This document shows positions 26,969-36,976 of a DNA stretch of 64,000 nucleotides, piece after piece (positions within the stretch are counted from its first letter, which is position 1; each line of letters begins with the position of its first letter). Position numbers and translations under genes: made by a program. The notes under the pieces are model-generated. The model was not told the DNA's origin. It worked only from the letters and a program-made list of their open reading frames with translations, and did no database searches. The DNA is from Novipirellula herctigrandis (GTDB taxonomy: Bacteria; Planctomycetota; Planctomycetia; Pirellulales; Pirellulaceae): contig SJPJ01000001.1 in NCBI GenBank assembly GCA_007859835.1, forward strand, positions 4,356,971-4,420,970, given 5' to 3'.

Positions 26969-27859
26969 ATGACTGAATCCCTTCTTGCGATTTACTGCGT
27001 ATTGATCGTACTTGCTTCGGTCACGGGCGGGTGGTTGCCCGCGATCATGCGAATGACTCATTTGCGGACCCAAATGCTAATGAGCTTTGTGGCGGGGTTG
27101 ATGCTAGGGATAGCGATGCTGCATATGCTGCCTCATGCATCCGAACTGCTCGGATCCCCGTTCCGCACTTCGGCCGCCGCTTTGGCAGGAATTTTGGCAA
27201 TGTTTTTGCTAATGCGAGCCTTTCACGCTCATGCTCATGGGGGCCAGGAGGAAGCGTGTGAGCAGGACCATTCGCACGACCATAAACACTCGCATGATCA
27301 TGGGCACTCACATGAGTCGGCGAAGCATTTGGGATGGCTGGGAATGCTGTTCGGGCTTGGGCTTCATACTCTGATGGACGGAGTTGCACTTGCTGCCAGC
27401 ATTGCGGCCGAAGCGCCTCACCAGCCTTGGCTGGGGCTTGCGGGCCTGGGGACCTTTTTGGCGGTAATGCTCCACAAGCCTCTCGATGCATTTGCGATCA
27501 CGTCGGTGATGAAATCCGGCGGTTGGACGCCAGTGCAGCAGAGCTTGGTAAATATGTCGTTCTCGTTGGCTTGCCCGATTGGCGCGTTATTGTTCTTTTT
27601 CGGTGCCAGTCAGATGTCAGCAGAAAGTGAATTCCTGGGGTGGGGGTTAGCGGTGTCAGCGGGCTTCTTCATTTGTATTTCGCTTTCGGACTTGTTGCCC
27701 GAAGTTGCTTTTCATGACCATGATCGATTGAAGCTGACCTCTGCCCTGCTTCTTGGGGTTGCGTTGGCGGTCGGAATCGAAAATTTGCCCGGCCATGCCC
27801 ACGATGACCATAGCCAGGAAGGTCCAGCACCAATTGTTCAAGCAGTCGAGAGTCCGTAG
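26969..27859 (+). CDS. ZIP-family zinc transporter
   Basis: Inner-membrane divalent metal importer. Seen: about eight hydrophobic segments; a His/Asp-rich cytosolic loop (HSHDHKHSHDHGHSHE, about 108-123) between segments 3 and 4; metal-site helices GLGLHTLMDGVALAAS and AVMLHKPLDAFAITS, the family's HxxxDG and HKxxE/D signatures; and further His in LPEVAFHDHD. The second site has Asp where ZupT has Glu. Length 296 aa is typical of the ZupT/ZIP5-like group. Regulation by the divergent Fur/Zur protein through the palindromes at 26837-26898 is likely. Confidence 0.92.
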   Translation: MTESLLAIYCVLIVLASVTGGWLPAIMRMTHLRTQMLMSFVAGLMLGIAMLHMLPHASELLGSPFRTSAAALAGILAMFLLMRAFHAHAHGGQEEACEQDHSHDHKHSHDHGHSHESAKHLGWLGMLFGLGLHTLMDGVALAASIAAEAPHQPWLGLAGLGTFLAVMLHKPLDAFAITSVMKSGGWTPVQQSLVNMSFSLACPIGALLFFFGASQMSAESEFLGWGLAVSAGFFICISLSDLLPEVAFHDHDRLKLTSALLLGVALAVGIENLPGHAHDDHSQEGPAPIVQAVESP

Positions 27860-27910
27860 GGAAAGCCTTTCCAACGCAAATTCCCAAAGCAATTTACTGT
27901 CGTCGCACTT

Positions 27911-27950
27911 GTTTTACCTGAGTTGCCAGTGTTTTACCTGAGTTGCCAGT
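27911..27950. repeat. Two perfect tandem 20-bp units upstream of the methyltransferase gene
   Basis: Unit gttttacctgagttgccagt, repeated exactly. It lies between the ZIP stop and the methyltransferase start and may be a recent duplication; no function is evident. Confidence 0.95.
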
Positions 27951-27995
27951 GCGGTTCCGATTAAGATCATTCATGCAAACCCTGTTGGAGCAAAA

Positions 27996-28700
27996 ATGTT
28001 GAAAGATCCGTTTTTTGAACCTTACGACCGTGAAGACATTGCCTATGGCGAGGAGCCGTCGGCTGCGCTCATTAGCTACCTGAATCAAGTCGATGGCAGC
28101 GGTCGGGCATTGGATTTGGGAGCGGGGGCAGGTCGCGATTCCATCGCACTCGCCTTGGCTGGTTATCACGTTTTGTCGGTCGACCTGAGCAATCGCGGGC
28201 TCGAGCGGGTCCTTCAGCGAGCGGCCAGTGCCGGGGTACGTGATCGTGTTGAGACGCATGAAGTGGATGTTCGTAATGTCGAAATGCCAGCGGATTCGTT
28301 TGATGCGATTGTGGCAACAACCGTGCTGGATCACATTTCGCCCGAAGATTCCAAGATTCTGTGGGATCGCATGACCGAGGCATTGACGGACAAGGGCGTG
28401 CTTTACGTGCAAGTTCATACGACCGAAGATCCTGGGAGCGATCAACCACCCGGGGTTTTTAGCGACGCGCCGGTAAGCGAAACAGCGGGAGCGGTTATCA
28501 ATTATTTTTCGCCGAACCAATTGGTTTCGTGGGCGTGTGAGCCAAAGAGTCGTTTGAGGGTATTGCGATACGAAGAGCGTTTGGAGTGGGATTACACACA
28601 TGGACCTGAGCATTTGCATGGCAAAGCATCGCTGCTGGCCGTTCGGGCGGGTGCCTATCCACCCTGGTATGGACAGCCAGCGGCGTTTCCGAAGCGATAA
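27996..28700 (+). CDS. Class I SAM-dependent methyltransferase
   Basis: Rossmann-fold methyltransferase. Seen: motif I ALDLGAGAGRDSIALA at about 39-54, acidic end of strand 2 in LSVDLSNRGLER, motif II-like VDVRNVEMPADSFDAIVATT, then VLDHI. The order fits UbiE/TehB-like enzymes acting on small molecules. The substrate is unknown. The C-terminal HGPEHLHGKASLLAVR with several His could bind metal or substrate. It follows the ZIP gene by 136 bp in the same direction, but the 20-bp duplicated spacer argues against tight coupling. Confidence 0.85.
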   Translation: MLKDPFFEPYDREDIAYGEEPSAALISYLNQVDGSGRALDLGAGAGRDSIALALAGYHVLSVDLSNRGLERVLQRAASAGVRDRVETHEVDVRNVEMPADSFDAIVATTVLDHISPEDSKILWDRMTEALTDKGVLYVQVHTTEDPGSDQPPGVFSDAPVSETAGAVINYFSPNQLVSWACEPKSRLRVLRYEERLEWDYTHGPEHLHGKASLLAVRAGAYPPWYGQPAAFPKR

Positions 28701-29007
28701 TGTCGCATTGCGTACAGGGAGTCGCCTTGCGTACAGAGGAAATGCGTCAGAACACGTTCGTGTGACGTTGTGAAAGGCGTCAAAATGCCAGCCGGTTAGC
28801 GTTGATGCGAACCACGCTAGGCTTGAGGCTGTCGCATTCACTAGCAAACCTTGGGGCCAGAATGGAAAAAATCGTCCGAATCGCCGTGATTTGGTGCTCG
28901 TACGTCCGTTTTCGTCTTGCCTGATATCCCGGGATCGCTACACTTTGCCCTTCCAAAGTTGGCCTTTGACGGACAGCCCTGTCAAGCGAGCCTCTTTTGG
29001 GTCGACC
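28701..29007. other. Spacer upstream of the tRNA/tuf cluster
   Basis: No supported gene. It holds the expected promoter for the four-tRNA-tuf unit, but I cannot name a clear -35/-10. A short near-repeat ttgcgtacag occurs at 28707 and again near 28729. Confidence 0.5.
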
Positions 29008-29080
29008 GCCAGCGTAGCTCAGTTGGCAGAGCAGCTGATTTGTAATCAGCCGGTCGTGGGTTCGAATCCCTCCGCTGGCT
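29008..29080 (+). tRNA. tRNA-Thr (TGT)
   Basis: 73 nt. The acceptor GCCAGCG pairs with CGCTGGC; D arm with AGCTCAGTTGGCAGAGC; anticodon stem GCTGA/TCAGC with loop TTTGTAA, anticodon TGT; T arm GGGTTCGAATCCC. CCA is not encoded. First of four tRNAs before tuf. Confidence 0.97.
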
Positions 29081-29227
29081 TTTGTCAGAAGCAAAAGGCC
29101 TACAAAACAAAACAACAACAGGAAAACCAAAACAGAAAACGATTGCCCCCACTTGGCATATTCCATTGGGGGTTCGACAATGCGAGTTTGATGAGCCAAG
29201 ATTAGGCTCGATCAAAACGAGAAATTC

Positions 29228-29309
29228 GGGGGTTTGTCCGAGTGGTTAAAGGAGACGGACTGTAAATCCGTTCGCTATGCGTACACAGGTTCGAATCCTG
29301 TAGCCCCCA
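29228..29309 (+). tRNA. tRNA-Tyr (GTA)
   Basis: 82 nt, with the long variable arm expected of bacterial tRNA-Tyr. The acceptor GGGGGTT pairs with AGCCCCC; anticodon stem ACGGA/TCCGT, loop CTGTAAA, anticodon GTA; T loop GGTTCGAATCC. Confidence 0.97.
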
Positions 29310-29380
29310 CTTTGAAAAGGATGAAGGCGGAAGGATGAGAGGCAATCGCATCTTCATCCATGCATCTTCAACTTTTTCCC

Positions 29381-29451
29381 GCGGGTGTAGCTCAATGGTA
29401 GAGCAGCAGCCTTCCAAGCTGAATACGAGGGTTCGATTCCCTTCACCCGCT
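29381..29451 (+). tRNA. tRNA-Gly (TCC)
   Basis: 71 nt. The acceptor GCGGGTG pairs with CACCCGC; anticodon loop CTTCCAA, anticodon TCC; T arm GGGTTCGATTCCC. The outermost anticodon-stem pair (27-43) is a G-A mismatch. Confidence 0.96.
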
Positions 29452-29536
29452 TCTGAGTTAGGCTTTTGGACTGCAGGCTTTTCGGTTTCTAGGTTTACCT
29501 ACGATCCTAAAAGCCAGCAGCCTACAGCCTAGCTTT

Positions 29537-29608
29537 GCTGCTGTAGCTCAGTGGTAGAGCGCCTCCTTGGTAAGGATGAGGTCATGGGTTCAAATCCCAT
29601 CAGCAGCT
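29537..29608 (+). tRNA. tRNA-Thr (GGT)
   Basis: 72 nt. The acceptor GCTGCTG pairs with CAGCAGC; anticodon loop TTGGTAA, anticodon GGT; T arm GGGTTCAAATCCC. The anticodon stem CCTCC/GGATG has a C-T mismatch at 28-42. Last tRNA before tuf. Confidence 0.96.
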
Positions 29609-30030
29609 TTCGTCGAGAGCCGATCGCGACGCAGTAGAGAGGTTTGAGGGAAAAAAATGGCAATGAAACGCTGTTTTTTTCGTTTCGGCAATTGCAAGCG
29701 GCGATACTTTTCGCAACAACTACGGAAACTTTGTCGCACCGCGGCCACTTTTGGGTTGGTTTTGTTGGTGTGCCGGGTTTGCTGCTTTAGGTTGTAAAGC
29801 GACCGACGGCAAAAAAATGCCTTATGAACTGTAGGTATGACACGTGCTCCGCGGTGGAGCACCGAAGATTTTCCATTTCGTTTCGATTTCTTTGTTGAAC
29901 GAGTGGCCATGCGGCTGAAAAGTCGACGAGCAACCGTGGGTGTGAACGCGGTCGTCGGAATTCAGGCTGAGGACGGGCATGTTCGCCCCGAATCAGTTAC
30001 GTGTTGGTCGAGTGTAGGTGATTTAGAACA
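29609..30030 (+). other. 422-bp leader upstream of tuf
   Basis: No supported gene. A small stem GAAACG / CGTTTC around a T-rich loop lies at about 29664-29690. The rest is T-rich and may hold a tuf promoter or processing sites of the tRNA-tuf transcript; I cannot name a specific site. Confidence 0.4.
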
Positions 30031-31227
<1,197 letters not shown>

Positions 31228-31256
31228 AACCCGCTTTTGTGGAAAATCAAAAACTG

Positions 31257-31301
31257 ATGGCCAACGGGGTGTTTCTGCCTTCGTTGGCCATTGGCATTTT
31301 T
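31257..31301 (+). terminator. Intrinsic terminator after tuf
   Basis: Perfect 10-bp stem ATGGCCAACG / CGTTGGCCAT with a 15-nt loop, followed by TGGCATTTTT. It lies 30 bp past the tuf stop and before tRNA-Trp, so tRNA-Trp-secE may depend on readthrough or a separate promoter. Confidence 0.8.
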
Positions 31302-31389
31302 GCGTGAATTCGTTAGGATTCCACGATTGGTGGCCGAATCACTGAAGAATCAATCGCGGATGCTTCGGAAGATCGGCCCAAAATTACCT

Positions 31390-31462
31390 AGGGGTGTAGC
31401 TCAATTGGCAGAGCACTGGTTTCCAAAACCAGCGGTTGAGAGTTCAAGTCCCTCCGCCCCTG
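31390..31462 (+). tRNA. tRNA-Trp (CCA)
   Basis: 73 nt. The acceptor AGGGGTG pairs with CGCCCCT; anticodon stem CTGGT/ACCAG, loop TTCCAAA, anticodon CCA; T arm GAGTTCAAGTCCC. It lies between tuf and secE, a placement common in bacteria. Confidence 0.97.
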
Positions 31463-31581
31463 CTTTTCGTCATCAAGCGATCATTTTTATCAAACACGTC
31501 CTCTTAGTACGCATCGATTTTCAGCTAGCGAAGGATTCGCCAGCAATCGGTAACGCCAGGGATTATTTTTAGGAGCAAACG

Positions 31582-32025
31582 GTGTCACAAGACTTTGGCG
31601 GGACGAGAAACGTTCCATTGACCAGCGAATTGTTCCATACCTCGGTTTATAAGCCAAACCAAGGACGGATTGTTCGGCAAGTAACCTGCTTAGCCATTTG
31701 GGTGATTGTCGCCCTCGGTTGCTGGAGCCTATACGCCACCCTGCGCGGCTATTTTCCATCGACCTCCTACGCCGCTTCGGCAATCGCCGGTGCGTTAGCC
31801 GCAATCGGTGGTTGGATCGGCTATCGTTTAGTGAATTGGCCGCAATTCGCGGACTTTTTGATTGCGGTTGAAGCGGAGATGAACAAGGTCACGTGGCCGA
31901 GCAAGGATGAATTGATCCGAGCGTCGATCGTCGTGATCTTTACGATCTTTTTCCTTGCGATCGCATTGTTCTCCTTCGACGTGATATGGCAATTCATATT
32001 CAACTTCATTGGTGTAACTAGCTAG
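31582..32025 (+). CDS. secE: Preprotein translocase subunit SecE
   Basis: Essential clamp subunit of the SecYEG channel. Seen: three hydrophobic segments, with the conserved amphipathic block AEMNKVTWPSKDELIRAS before the last one (about residues 98-115), the SecE hallmark. Length 147 aa with two extra N-terminal membrane segments, longer than the one-helix SecE of most bacteria but like E. coli. The start is GTG at 31582 with AGGAG at 31571-31575. Confidence 0.95.
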   Translation: MSQDFGGTRNVPLTSELFHTSVYKPNQGRIVRQVTCLAIWVIVALGCWSLYATLRGYFPSTSYAASAIAGALAAIGGWIGYRLVNWPQFADFLIAVEAEMNKVTWPSKDELIRASIVVIFTIFFLAIALFSFDVIWQFIFNFIGVTS

Positions 32026-32139
32026 CCGCATTGGCGGTATAAGTCTCGGTGGAAATCGAGGCGGTTCCTTCACCAAGCAACCTCGTTTTACCACTCTACC
32101 GGCAACCAAATACCGGCAACCAAACTTTCCGGCAAAATC

Positions 32140-32919
32140 GTGAACGACGCTGATCCCATTAAAGACGAAACCACCACGCCCGAAGACGCGCAGGAGCATC
32201 CTGTGTCGGACGAGTCAACTCCATCGGACGAGTCAACTCCAACGGACGCCGATGTGGTAATGGAACCGCTCGCCGGAAGTGACGAGGACGACGATTCCTC
32301 TGCGCCGGCTCCGCCGCCGCCTGCGGCCAAGCCAAAAATTGCCAAGCCGAAAGTGGATGTGGCCGAAGAGGTCGAAGCAAAGATGGATTGGTACATCTTG
32401 AAGGTTGCTTTCAATCGCGAAGATTCGATTGCGGATGCACTTCGCAAACGAGTCAAAATGGAGGGCATGTCCGAGTTCTTTGGTGAGATTATCGTTCCGA
32501 CAGAGGACGTTGCTACGTTCACTCGAGACGGAAAACGTCGCGTCACCAAGCGGAAGTTGCTTCCTGGATACATCATGGCAAACATGATTATCAATGACGA
32601 TACATGGTTTCTGGTCCGTGAAACGGGCGGAATCAGTGACTTCACTGGCTCGGCAGGAAAACCGATGCCGATGGAACCGTCTGACATCGAACGGTTTGTT
32701 AACAAGCCAGAACTCGATGATGAAGACGAAGCACCGATCAAGACCGCAATCCCGTTCAAAATCGGTGATCGAGTGCGAGTCAAGGAAGGCAATTTTGAGA
32801 ACCAAGAAGGCGATGTCGATGCCGTCGACGAAGCCAATGGTCGCGTGACCGTGATTATCAATATCTTCGGACGAAGCGTTCCGATGGAATTGGATCATTG
32901 GCAAGTGGAACCGCTTTAA
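32140..32919 (+). CDS. nusG: Transcription termination/antitermination factor NusG
   Basis: Binds RNA polymerase and couples it to Rho or the ribosome. Seen: the NGN domain beginning MDWYILKVAFNREDS at about 80, the LLPGYIMANM segment, the variable DFTGSAGKPMPM loop, and a C-terminal KOW domain (FKIGDRVRVKEGNFENQEG). The first about 78 residues are an added acidic, Pro/Ala-rich extension containing two copies of DESTPS/T, encoded by a perfect 18-bp duplication at 32206-32241. The start is GTG at 32140; a 14-bp duplication (32097-32124) lies just upstream. It is 114 bp after secE. Confidence 0.96.
   Translation: MNDADPIKDETTTPEDAQEHPVSDESTPSDESTPTDADVVMEPLAGSDEDDDSSAPAPPPPAAKPKIAKPKVDVAEEVEAKMDWYILKVAFNREDSIADALRKRVKMEGMSEFFGEIIVPTEDVATFTRDGKRRVTKRKLLPGYIMANMIINDDTWFLVRETGGISDFTGSAGKPMPMEPSDIERFVNKPELDDEDEAPIKTAIPFKIGDRVRVKEGNFENQEGDVDAVDEANGRVTVIINIFGRSVPMELDHWQVEPL
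32206..32241. repeat. Perfect 18-bp tandem duplication in nusG
   Basis: Unit tcggacgagtcaactcca, two identical in-frame copies in the acidic N-terminal extension. A 14-bp pair (taccggcaaccaaa, twice) lies at 32097-32124 in the nusG leader. Confidence 0.95.
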
Positions 32920-32994
32920 ACGGTGCTGAGTTTAGTACCAATATCCTTAGACAAACAACGATTCAATCAAACGTATAACTGAAGAAATAGAACG

Positions 32995-33420
32995 ATGGCA
33001 AAACAAGTAACTGGGGTCGCAAAATTTCAAGTCCCTGGCGGACAAGCAACTCCCGCTCCTCCGGTTGGTACTTCGCTCGGTAAGTACGGCGTCAACCTCG
33101 GACAATTCGTCCAGGGGTTTAATGACCGGACCAAAGAATACAACGGGACTCCGATCCCTGTGATTGTCACAATCTACAACGATCGTAGTTTTGAATTTGT
33201 GACCAAGAGCCCTCCTGCGGCTTCGCTTCTAAAGCAATCCGCTGGGATCGCTAAGGGAAGCGGTGTTCCGAATAAGGACAAGGTTGCCAAGGTGACTCGG
33301 GCTCAATGCGAAGAAATCGCCCAAAAGAAGATGGCAGATCTGAACGCCCGCGATATCGATCACGCCACCCGCATGATTGAAGGCACTGCCCGTAGTATGG
33401 GCATCGTGGTAGAAGGCTAA
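32995..33420 (+). CDS. rplK: 50S ribosomal protein L11
   Basis: Forms the GTPase-associated stalk base with 23S rRNA. Seen: [20 protein letters not shown] near the start (proline-rich switch), [12 protein letters not shown] in the linker, and the C-terminal RNA-binding domain ending GTARSMGI. Length 141 aa is standard. It normally is followed by rplA, rplJ, rplL, rpoB and rpoC; here the next gene is a convergent nucleoside hydrolase. Confidence 0.98.
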   Translation: MAKQVTGVAKFQVPGGQATPAPPVGTSLGKYGVNLGQFVQGFNDRTKEYNGTPIPVIVTIYNDRSFEFVTKSPPAASLLKQSAGIAKGSGVPNKDKVAKVTRAQCEEIAQKKMADLNARDIDHATRMIEGTARSMGIVVEG

Positions 33421-33474
33421 GGCGCGTTAGACACGCCACCTTATCAACATCAACGAGTTTGCCCTTTAGAGTGT

Positions 33475-33501
33475 GGCAAAGCACGCAGCGATTGCTTTGC
33501 C
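33475..33501. terminator. Stem-loop between convergent rplK and nucleoside hydrolase
   Basis: Perfect 8-bp stem GGCAAAGC / GCTTTGCC with an 11-nt loop. There is no clear T-run on either side, so it may be a weak bidirectional terminator or an RNA-stabilising hairpin. Confidence 0.45.
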
Positions 33502-33511
33502 GTTGACTCAG

Positions 33512-34591
33512 CTAAAGGTTGGACGTGAGTCGCTCCGTGATGTGGTCTTTGTACTTATCGAGGTTTTTCCACCTCATCGCACAACGAACGTCGTGACCGT
33601 CGACCTCATTGATCAAGGTCACTCCCGTATCGTTGATCGATAGCGACAGTGTTTCCATTTCCATAAAGTCTTCTGAATACGCCATCGTCACAGCGACCAG
33701 GTCAAACAGGGTCGTGCTCTTGGTCGTTGGGTTCGGCTTGGCATTTAGCCATCGAACACGTGTCAACCAGGCGCGGTAGTTTGCCATTAGTTCCTTGATC
33801 CCACGCGCCGGGCTGTTGTAGATCGTCCTGTAGCGGTCACCATCAAGGTTTACGATCCCGCAAGTATCAAGCGGTGTGATCGAACATTCCCAGTCGGCCG
33901 CAAACGTGTCGCGCAAAGGCTCGATGCCATTCCTTACATTCGCCTCGGGGACCACCGGCAAGTGTCCGCCGTAGCCAACGTGGATTGCACCATGCATTCC
34001 GACGAATCGAGCGTTCTTGCAGATCGACGGATCACGACGTAGTGCTTCGGAAATGTTGGGTACGGCTCCAACGCAAATCAGTGTTACCGGTACCGGTGAC
34101 GTTTTGATGGTTCGGATAATCGCATCTGCGGCATCTTCGGATATCGGTCCCTCGTACGAGGAGTAATGATAATCGCCTACCCAATCCTGTTGATTGCCCT
34201 TGCCGTCGCGACGGCCTACGGAAATTGCAAGCGGGACATCTTGGCGACCTACTTCGGTTAGAAACTTGGCGGCTAGTGAGGTTCGGTAGTCGCCCAGTCT
34301 GGCGTCGGTCGCAAGTAGCTTTAGGTCCAATTCAGGGCACTTAAGTAGATAAAGAAGTGCCCATGTATCATCAATGTCACCGCCGATATCAGTGTCGAAA
34401 ATGACGGGAATCTTGCCGGCCGATTTGATCAACGCAAACGTGTCCCTGTGAGTGGGAACCGAAGACTTCCCAGTTGTTTTTGATGAAGCGTTTTGGGCAC
34501 AGCAAGTACTATTTGAATGAAACGAGGATGTGATCGCGGAGGCAAAAGAGGCCGTTGAGCCGAGATTGAATTGACGACGTGAGAGTTTCAT
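33512..34591 (-). CDS. Tat-type exported nucleoside hydrolase
   Basis: Same family as 10403-11482. Seen: twin-arginine-like N-terminus MKLSRRQFNLGS followed by a modestly hydrophobic stretch, then the family signature DTDIGGDIDD at about 68-77, the core CVGAVPNISEAL (G-P-L-T-N equivalent), and D in TTLFDLVAV. Here the usual second Asp-Asp is separated as DIGGDIDD, within family variation. The Tat motif suggests folding with metal before export. Length 359 aa equals the other copy, but the two are divergent in sequence. The gene converges on rplK. Confidence 0.88.
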   Translation of the reverse strand: MKLSRRQFNLGSTASFASAITSSFHSNSTCCAQNASSKTTGKSSVPTHRDTFALIKSAGKIPVIFDTDIGGDIDDTWALLYLLKCPELDLKLLATDARLGDYRTSLAAKFLTEVGRQDVPLAISVGRRDGKGNQQDWVGDYHYSSYEGPISEDAADAIIRTIKTSPVPVTLICVGAVPNISEALRRDPSICKNARFVGMHGAIHVGYGGHLPVVPEANVRNGIEPLRDTFAADWECSITPLDTCGIVNLDGDRYRTIYNSPARGIKELMANYRAWLTRVRWLNAKPNPTTKSTTLFDLVAVTMAYSEDFMEMETLSLSINDTGVTLINEVDGHDVRCAMRWKNLDKYKDHITERLTSNL

Positions 34592-34951
34592 GGTGGGAGC
34601 CCTGAAGCGTTAGGGACAAAGGGTGAGGAGCTTCTATTTTACCGGTTCGGATCTGACGGTGTTGCGGCCAGGCAAACGACCGCGCAGCAACCGATAGGAC
34701 CAGAAGAGGGGGGGGGGCAATTATGGCGTTTCGGCTGGATCCATGGAGCTTCGTTTAGTTGGTGCGACAGGATCCGTCTGGGATCGCGGCGCCGAAGCAC
34801 AGTTCCCAGCCTACAATGGGGCCAGCCTATGTGGGGGGGCCCTGACTGCAATGGGTCGCACGACAATGTGAAGAAAAGCGGGAGCTTGGCCTTGGTCGCA
34901 TCCAAGCGGGTTCACGTCCCCGCTCTGGCAAGACACCGGCGGATTTTTCGC
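34592..34951. other. 360-bp region without a supported gene
   Basis: Lies between the accC stop and the Tat-type hydrolase start (both minus strand). Contains a poly-G tract near 34708-34716 and no recognisable ORF or RNA gene. The hydrolase promoter is expected here. Confidence 0.5.
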
Positions 34952-36295
34952 CTAATCTACAAATTCGCGTTCGACGAATTTTGTATCGTGAAGGCCATCG
35001 ACGAATTCGGGGTGCTGAAGCACTTTGTCATGGAACGCAGCGGTGGTCGAAATCCCTTCGACCTGTAATTCATGAAGAGCTCGTCGCATCGTCGCGATTG
35101 CTTCTTCACGCGTGGGGCGATGAACGATCAATTTTCCGATCATCGAATCGTAATAGGCTGGCACGGTGTACCCAGCATAGACATGGGAATCGAATCTGAC
35201 CCCCAATCCGCCTGGGATGAAGATGCTTTGAATCTTACCGGGATTCGGCTGGAAATTCTTCTCAGGGTTTTCTGCGTTGATGCGGCATTCGATCGAAACG
35301 CCGCGGCACTCGATTTCGTCTTGCGAGAACGACAGCTTCTCGCCTGAAGCGACCCGGATTTGTTCTTTGATCAAATCGATTCCGGTGATCATTTCACTGA
35401 CCGGATGCTCGACTTGGATGCGCGCATTGACTTCGATGAAGTAGAAATTGTTTTCGGCATCAACGATGAATTCGACCGTTGCTGCGTTGGAGTATTCAGC
35501 GCCTCGGATCATTCGGACTGCCGCTTCGCAAATCGCTGCTCGGCGGTGTTCAGGCAAGCTTGGGCTTGGGGCTTCTTCGATTAGTTTTTGGTGTCGCCGT
35601 TGGACGCTGCAATCCCGTTCGAACAGGTGGCATACGTTGCCGTGCGTATCGGCGATAACTTGGACTTCGATATGTCGTGGTGATCCGACGTAGCGCTCGA
35701 TGTAGCAACCGCCGTTACCGAAAGCGGCTTCGGCTTCGGTGCGAGCTTGGCTAAACGCGGTCGCTAGCGTTTCTTCGCTTTCGGCGACTCGCATCCCTTT
35801 ACCACCACCGCCTGCGGTCGCTTTGATCAAGACGGGGTAGCCGACTTTGGCGGCTGCCGCGATCGCGTCCTCGTTGCTTTCGACTAGCCCTTCGCTACCG
35901 GGAACGACGGGGACATCGTTGGCAATCGCCATTTTGCGAGCGGTATTCTTATCACCCAGCTTTTCCATTGCTTGAGGACTCGGCCCGATAAACTCAAAGC
36001 CGCTCGCTCGGCAAACTTCATTGAAGTGTGCATTTTCGGCGAGAAAACCGTACCCGGGGTGGATCGCATCAACGCCAGCGACTTCGGCTGCTGCGATGAT
36101 TTGATCAATTTTGAGGTAGCTTTCGTTGCTTCGTGGTTTACCGATACAGTAAGCTTCGTCGGCGAGTCGTACGTGCATCGAATCCGCGTCCGCCTGGCTG
36201 TAGACAGCGACAGACCTGATGCCCATTTCACGACATGCTCGGATAATTCGCAATGCGATTTCGCCACGGTTGGCGATCAGAAGTTTTTTGATCAC
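34952..36295 (-). CDS. accC: Acetyl-CoA carboxylase, biotin carboxylase subunit
   Basis: ATP-grasp enzyme that carboxylates biotin on AccB, the first step of fatty-acid synthesis. Seen: [19 protein letters not shown] at the start, [13 protein letters not shown], the Gly-rich ATP loop [51 protein letters not shown], and YDSMIGKLI near the end. I chose the GTG at 36295 ([12 protein letters not shown]), giving 447 aa, the family length; the alternative TTG at 36322 would overlap accB by 17 bp. It is 10 bp after the accB stop, so the pair is translationally linked. Confidence 0.96.
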   Translation of the reverse strand: MIKKLLIANRGEIALRIIRACREMGIRSVAVYSQADADSMHVRLADEAYCIGKPRSNESYLKIDQIIAAAEVAGVDAIHPGYGFLAENAHFNEVCRASGFEFIGPSPQAMEKLGDKNTARKMAIANDVPVVPGSEGLVESNEDAIAAAAKVGYPVLIKATAGGGGKGMRVAESEETLATAFSQARTEAEAAFGNGGCYIERYVGSPRHIEVQVIADTHGNVCHLFERDCSVQRRHQKLIEEAPSPSLPEHRRAAICEAAVRMIRGAEYSNAATVEFIVDAENNFYFIEVNARIQVEHPVSEMITGIDLIKEQIRVASGEKLSFSQDEIECRGVSIECRINAENPEKNFQPNPGKIQSIFIPGGLGVRFDSHVYAGYTVPAYYDSMIGKLIVHRPTREEAIATMRRALHELQVEGISTTAAFHDKVLQHPEFVDGLHDTKFVEREFVD

Positions 36296-36305
36296 TGGAT
36301 GTTGG

Positions 36306-36809
36306 CTACGCGTTGGGGTCAATGCGGAACATGGGTTTGCCGAAGTCGACCGGTTGTTGATCGTTGACGAGAATTTCTACAACCGTGCCGCTGCATTCGG
36401 CCGGGATTTCGTTGAATACCTTCATCGCTTCGACGATGCAAACGATCGTGTCTTGGTTAACGCGTTGGCCTACTTTCACGAACGGCTCGGATTCGGGTGT
36501 CGCTTTGGAATAGAAGGTACCCACCATCGGCGCGTTGATCGTGATCGTACCGGCATGCATATCCTCCGGCGGTGCTGCGGGGGTAGCGGTAGCCGGTGGG
36601 GCCGCGGGCGTCGGTGCCGCGTAACTTGCGGCCGGAGCGCCTCGGTTGAGTTTGATTTTTTCGTCGCCTTGTTGGAGATCCACCTCCGACAATTCGTGTT
36701 CTTCCATTAACTCGATAATCGTCCGTAGCCGTTCAATGTCGAACACGTTCTGGCTCGGCTTTCCGCCTTTACTCATATTTGATTCACCGTCAGAAAGATT
36801 GACGTTCAT
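36306..36809 (-). CDS. accB: Acetyl-CoA carboxylase biotin carboxyl carrier protein
   Basis: Carries biotin between AccC and the carboxyltransferase. Seen: N-terminal helix [20 protein letters not shown], an Ala/Pro-rich flexible linker (about 58-85), then the biotinyl domain with [16 protein letters not shown] and the biotin site EAMKVFNEI, where the Lys carries biotin. Length 167 aa is standard. ATG 36809 or 36776 may be used. The neighbouring M24 peptidase gene upstream is a frequent companion of accBC in bacteria, often with efp between; efp is absent here. Confidence 0.96.
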   Translation of the reverse strand: MNVNLSDGESNMSKGGKPSQNVFDIERLRTIIELMEEHELSEVDLQQGDEKIKLNRGAPAASYAAPTPAAPPATATPAAPPEDMHAGTITINAPMVGTFYSKATPESEPFVKVGQRVNQDTIVCIVEAMKVFNEIPAECSGTVVEILVNDQQPVDFGKPMFRIDPNA

Positions 36810-36976
36810 GGTTAAAAAGGGTGACTTTGGGTTTAAAAAGTGGGGCTTACCCTTGGTTGATCGCGGTTGCAGTTGCGGAAAAAAGGCTAAATGGGCCCTT
36901 TGCCCTCCATTGATCCGCCGGTGAAAGAGAGGTGCATACCCCGCTTAAACCCATAAATCTTACGCGAATGCAAGTT

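Noticed and set aside
27894..28847. 317-codon minus-strand ORF
   Set aside because: Covers the methyltransferase gene in antisense, with no recognisable domain; the plus-strand protein has clear SAM motifs.
32088..32861. 257-codon minus-strand ORF
   Set aside because: Antisense to nusG; Ser-rich low-complexity shadow.
33421..33511. Remnant of rplA after rplK
   Set aside because: Only 91 bp to the convergent hydrolase stop, holding a hairpin and no L1-like residues.
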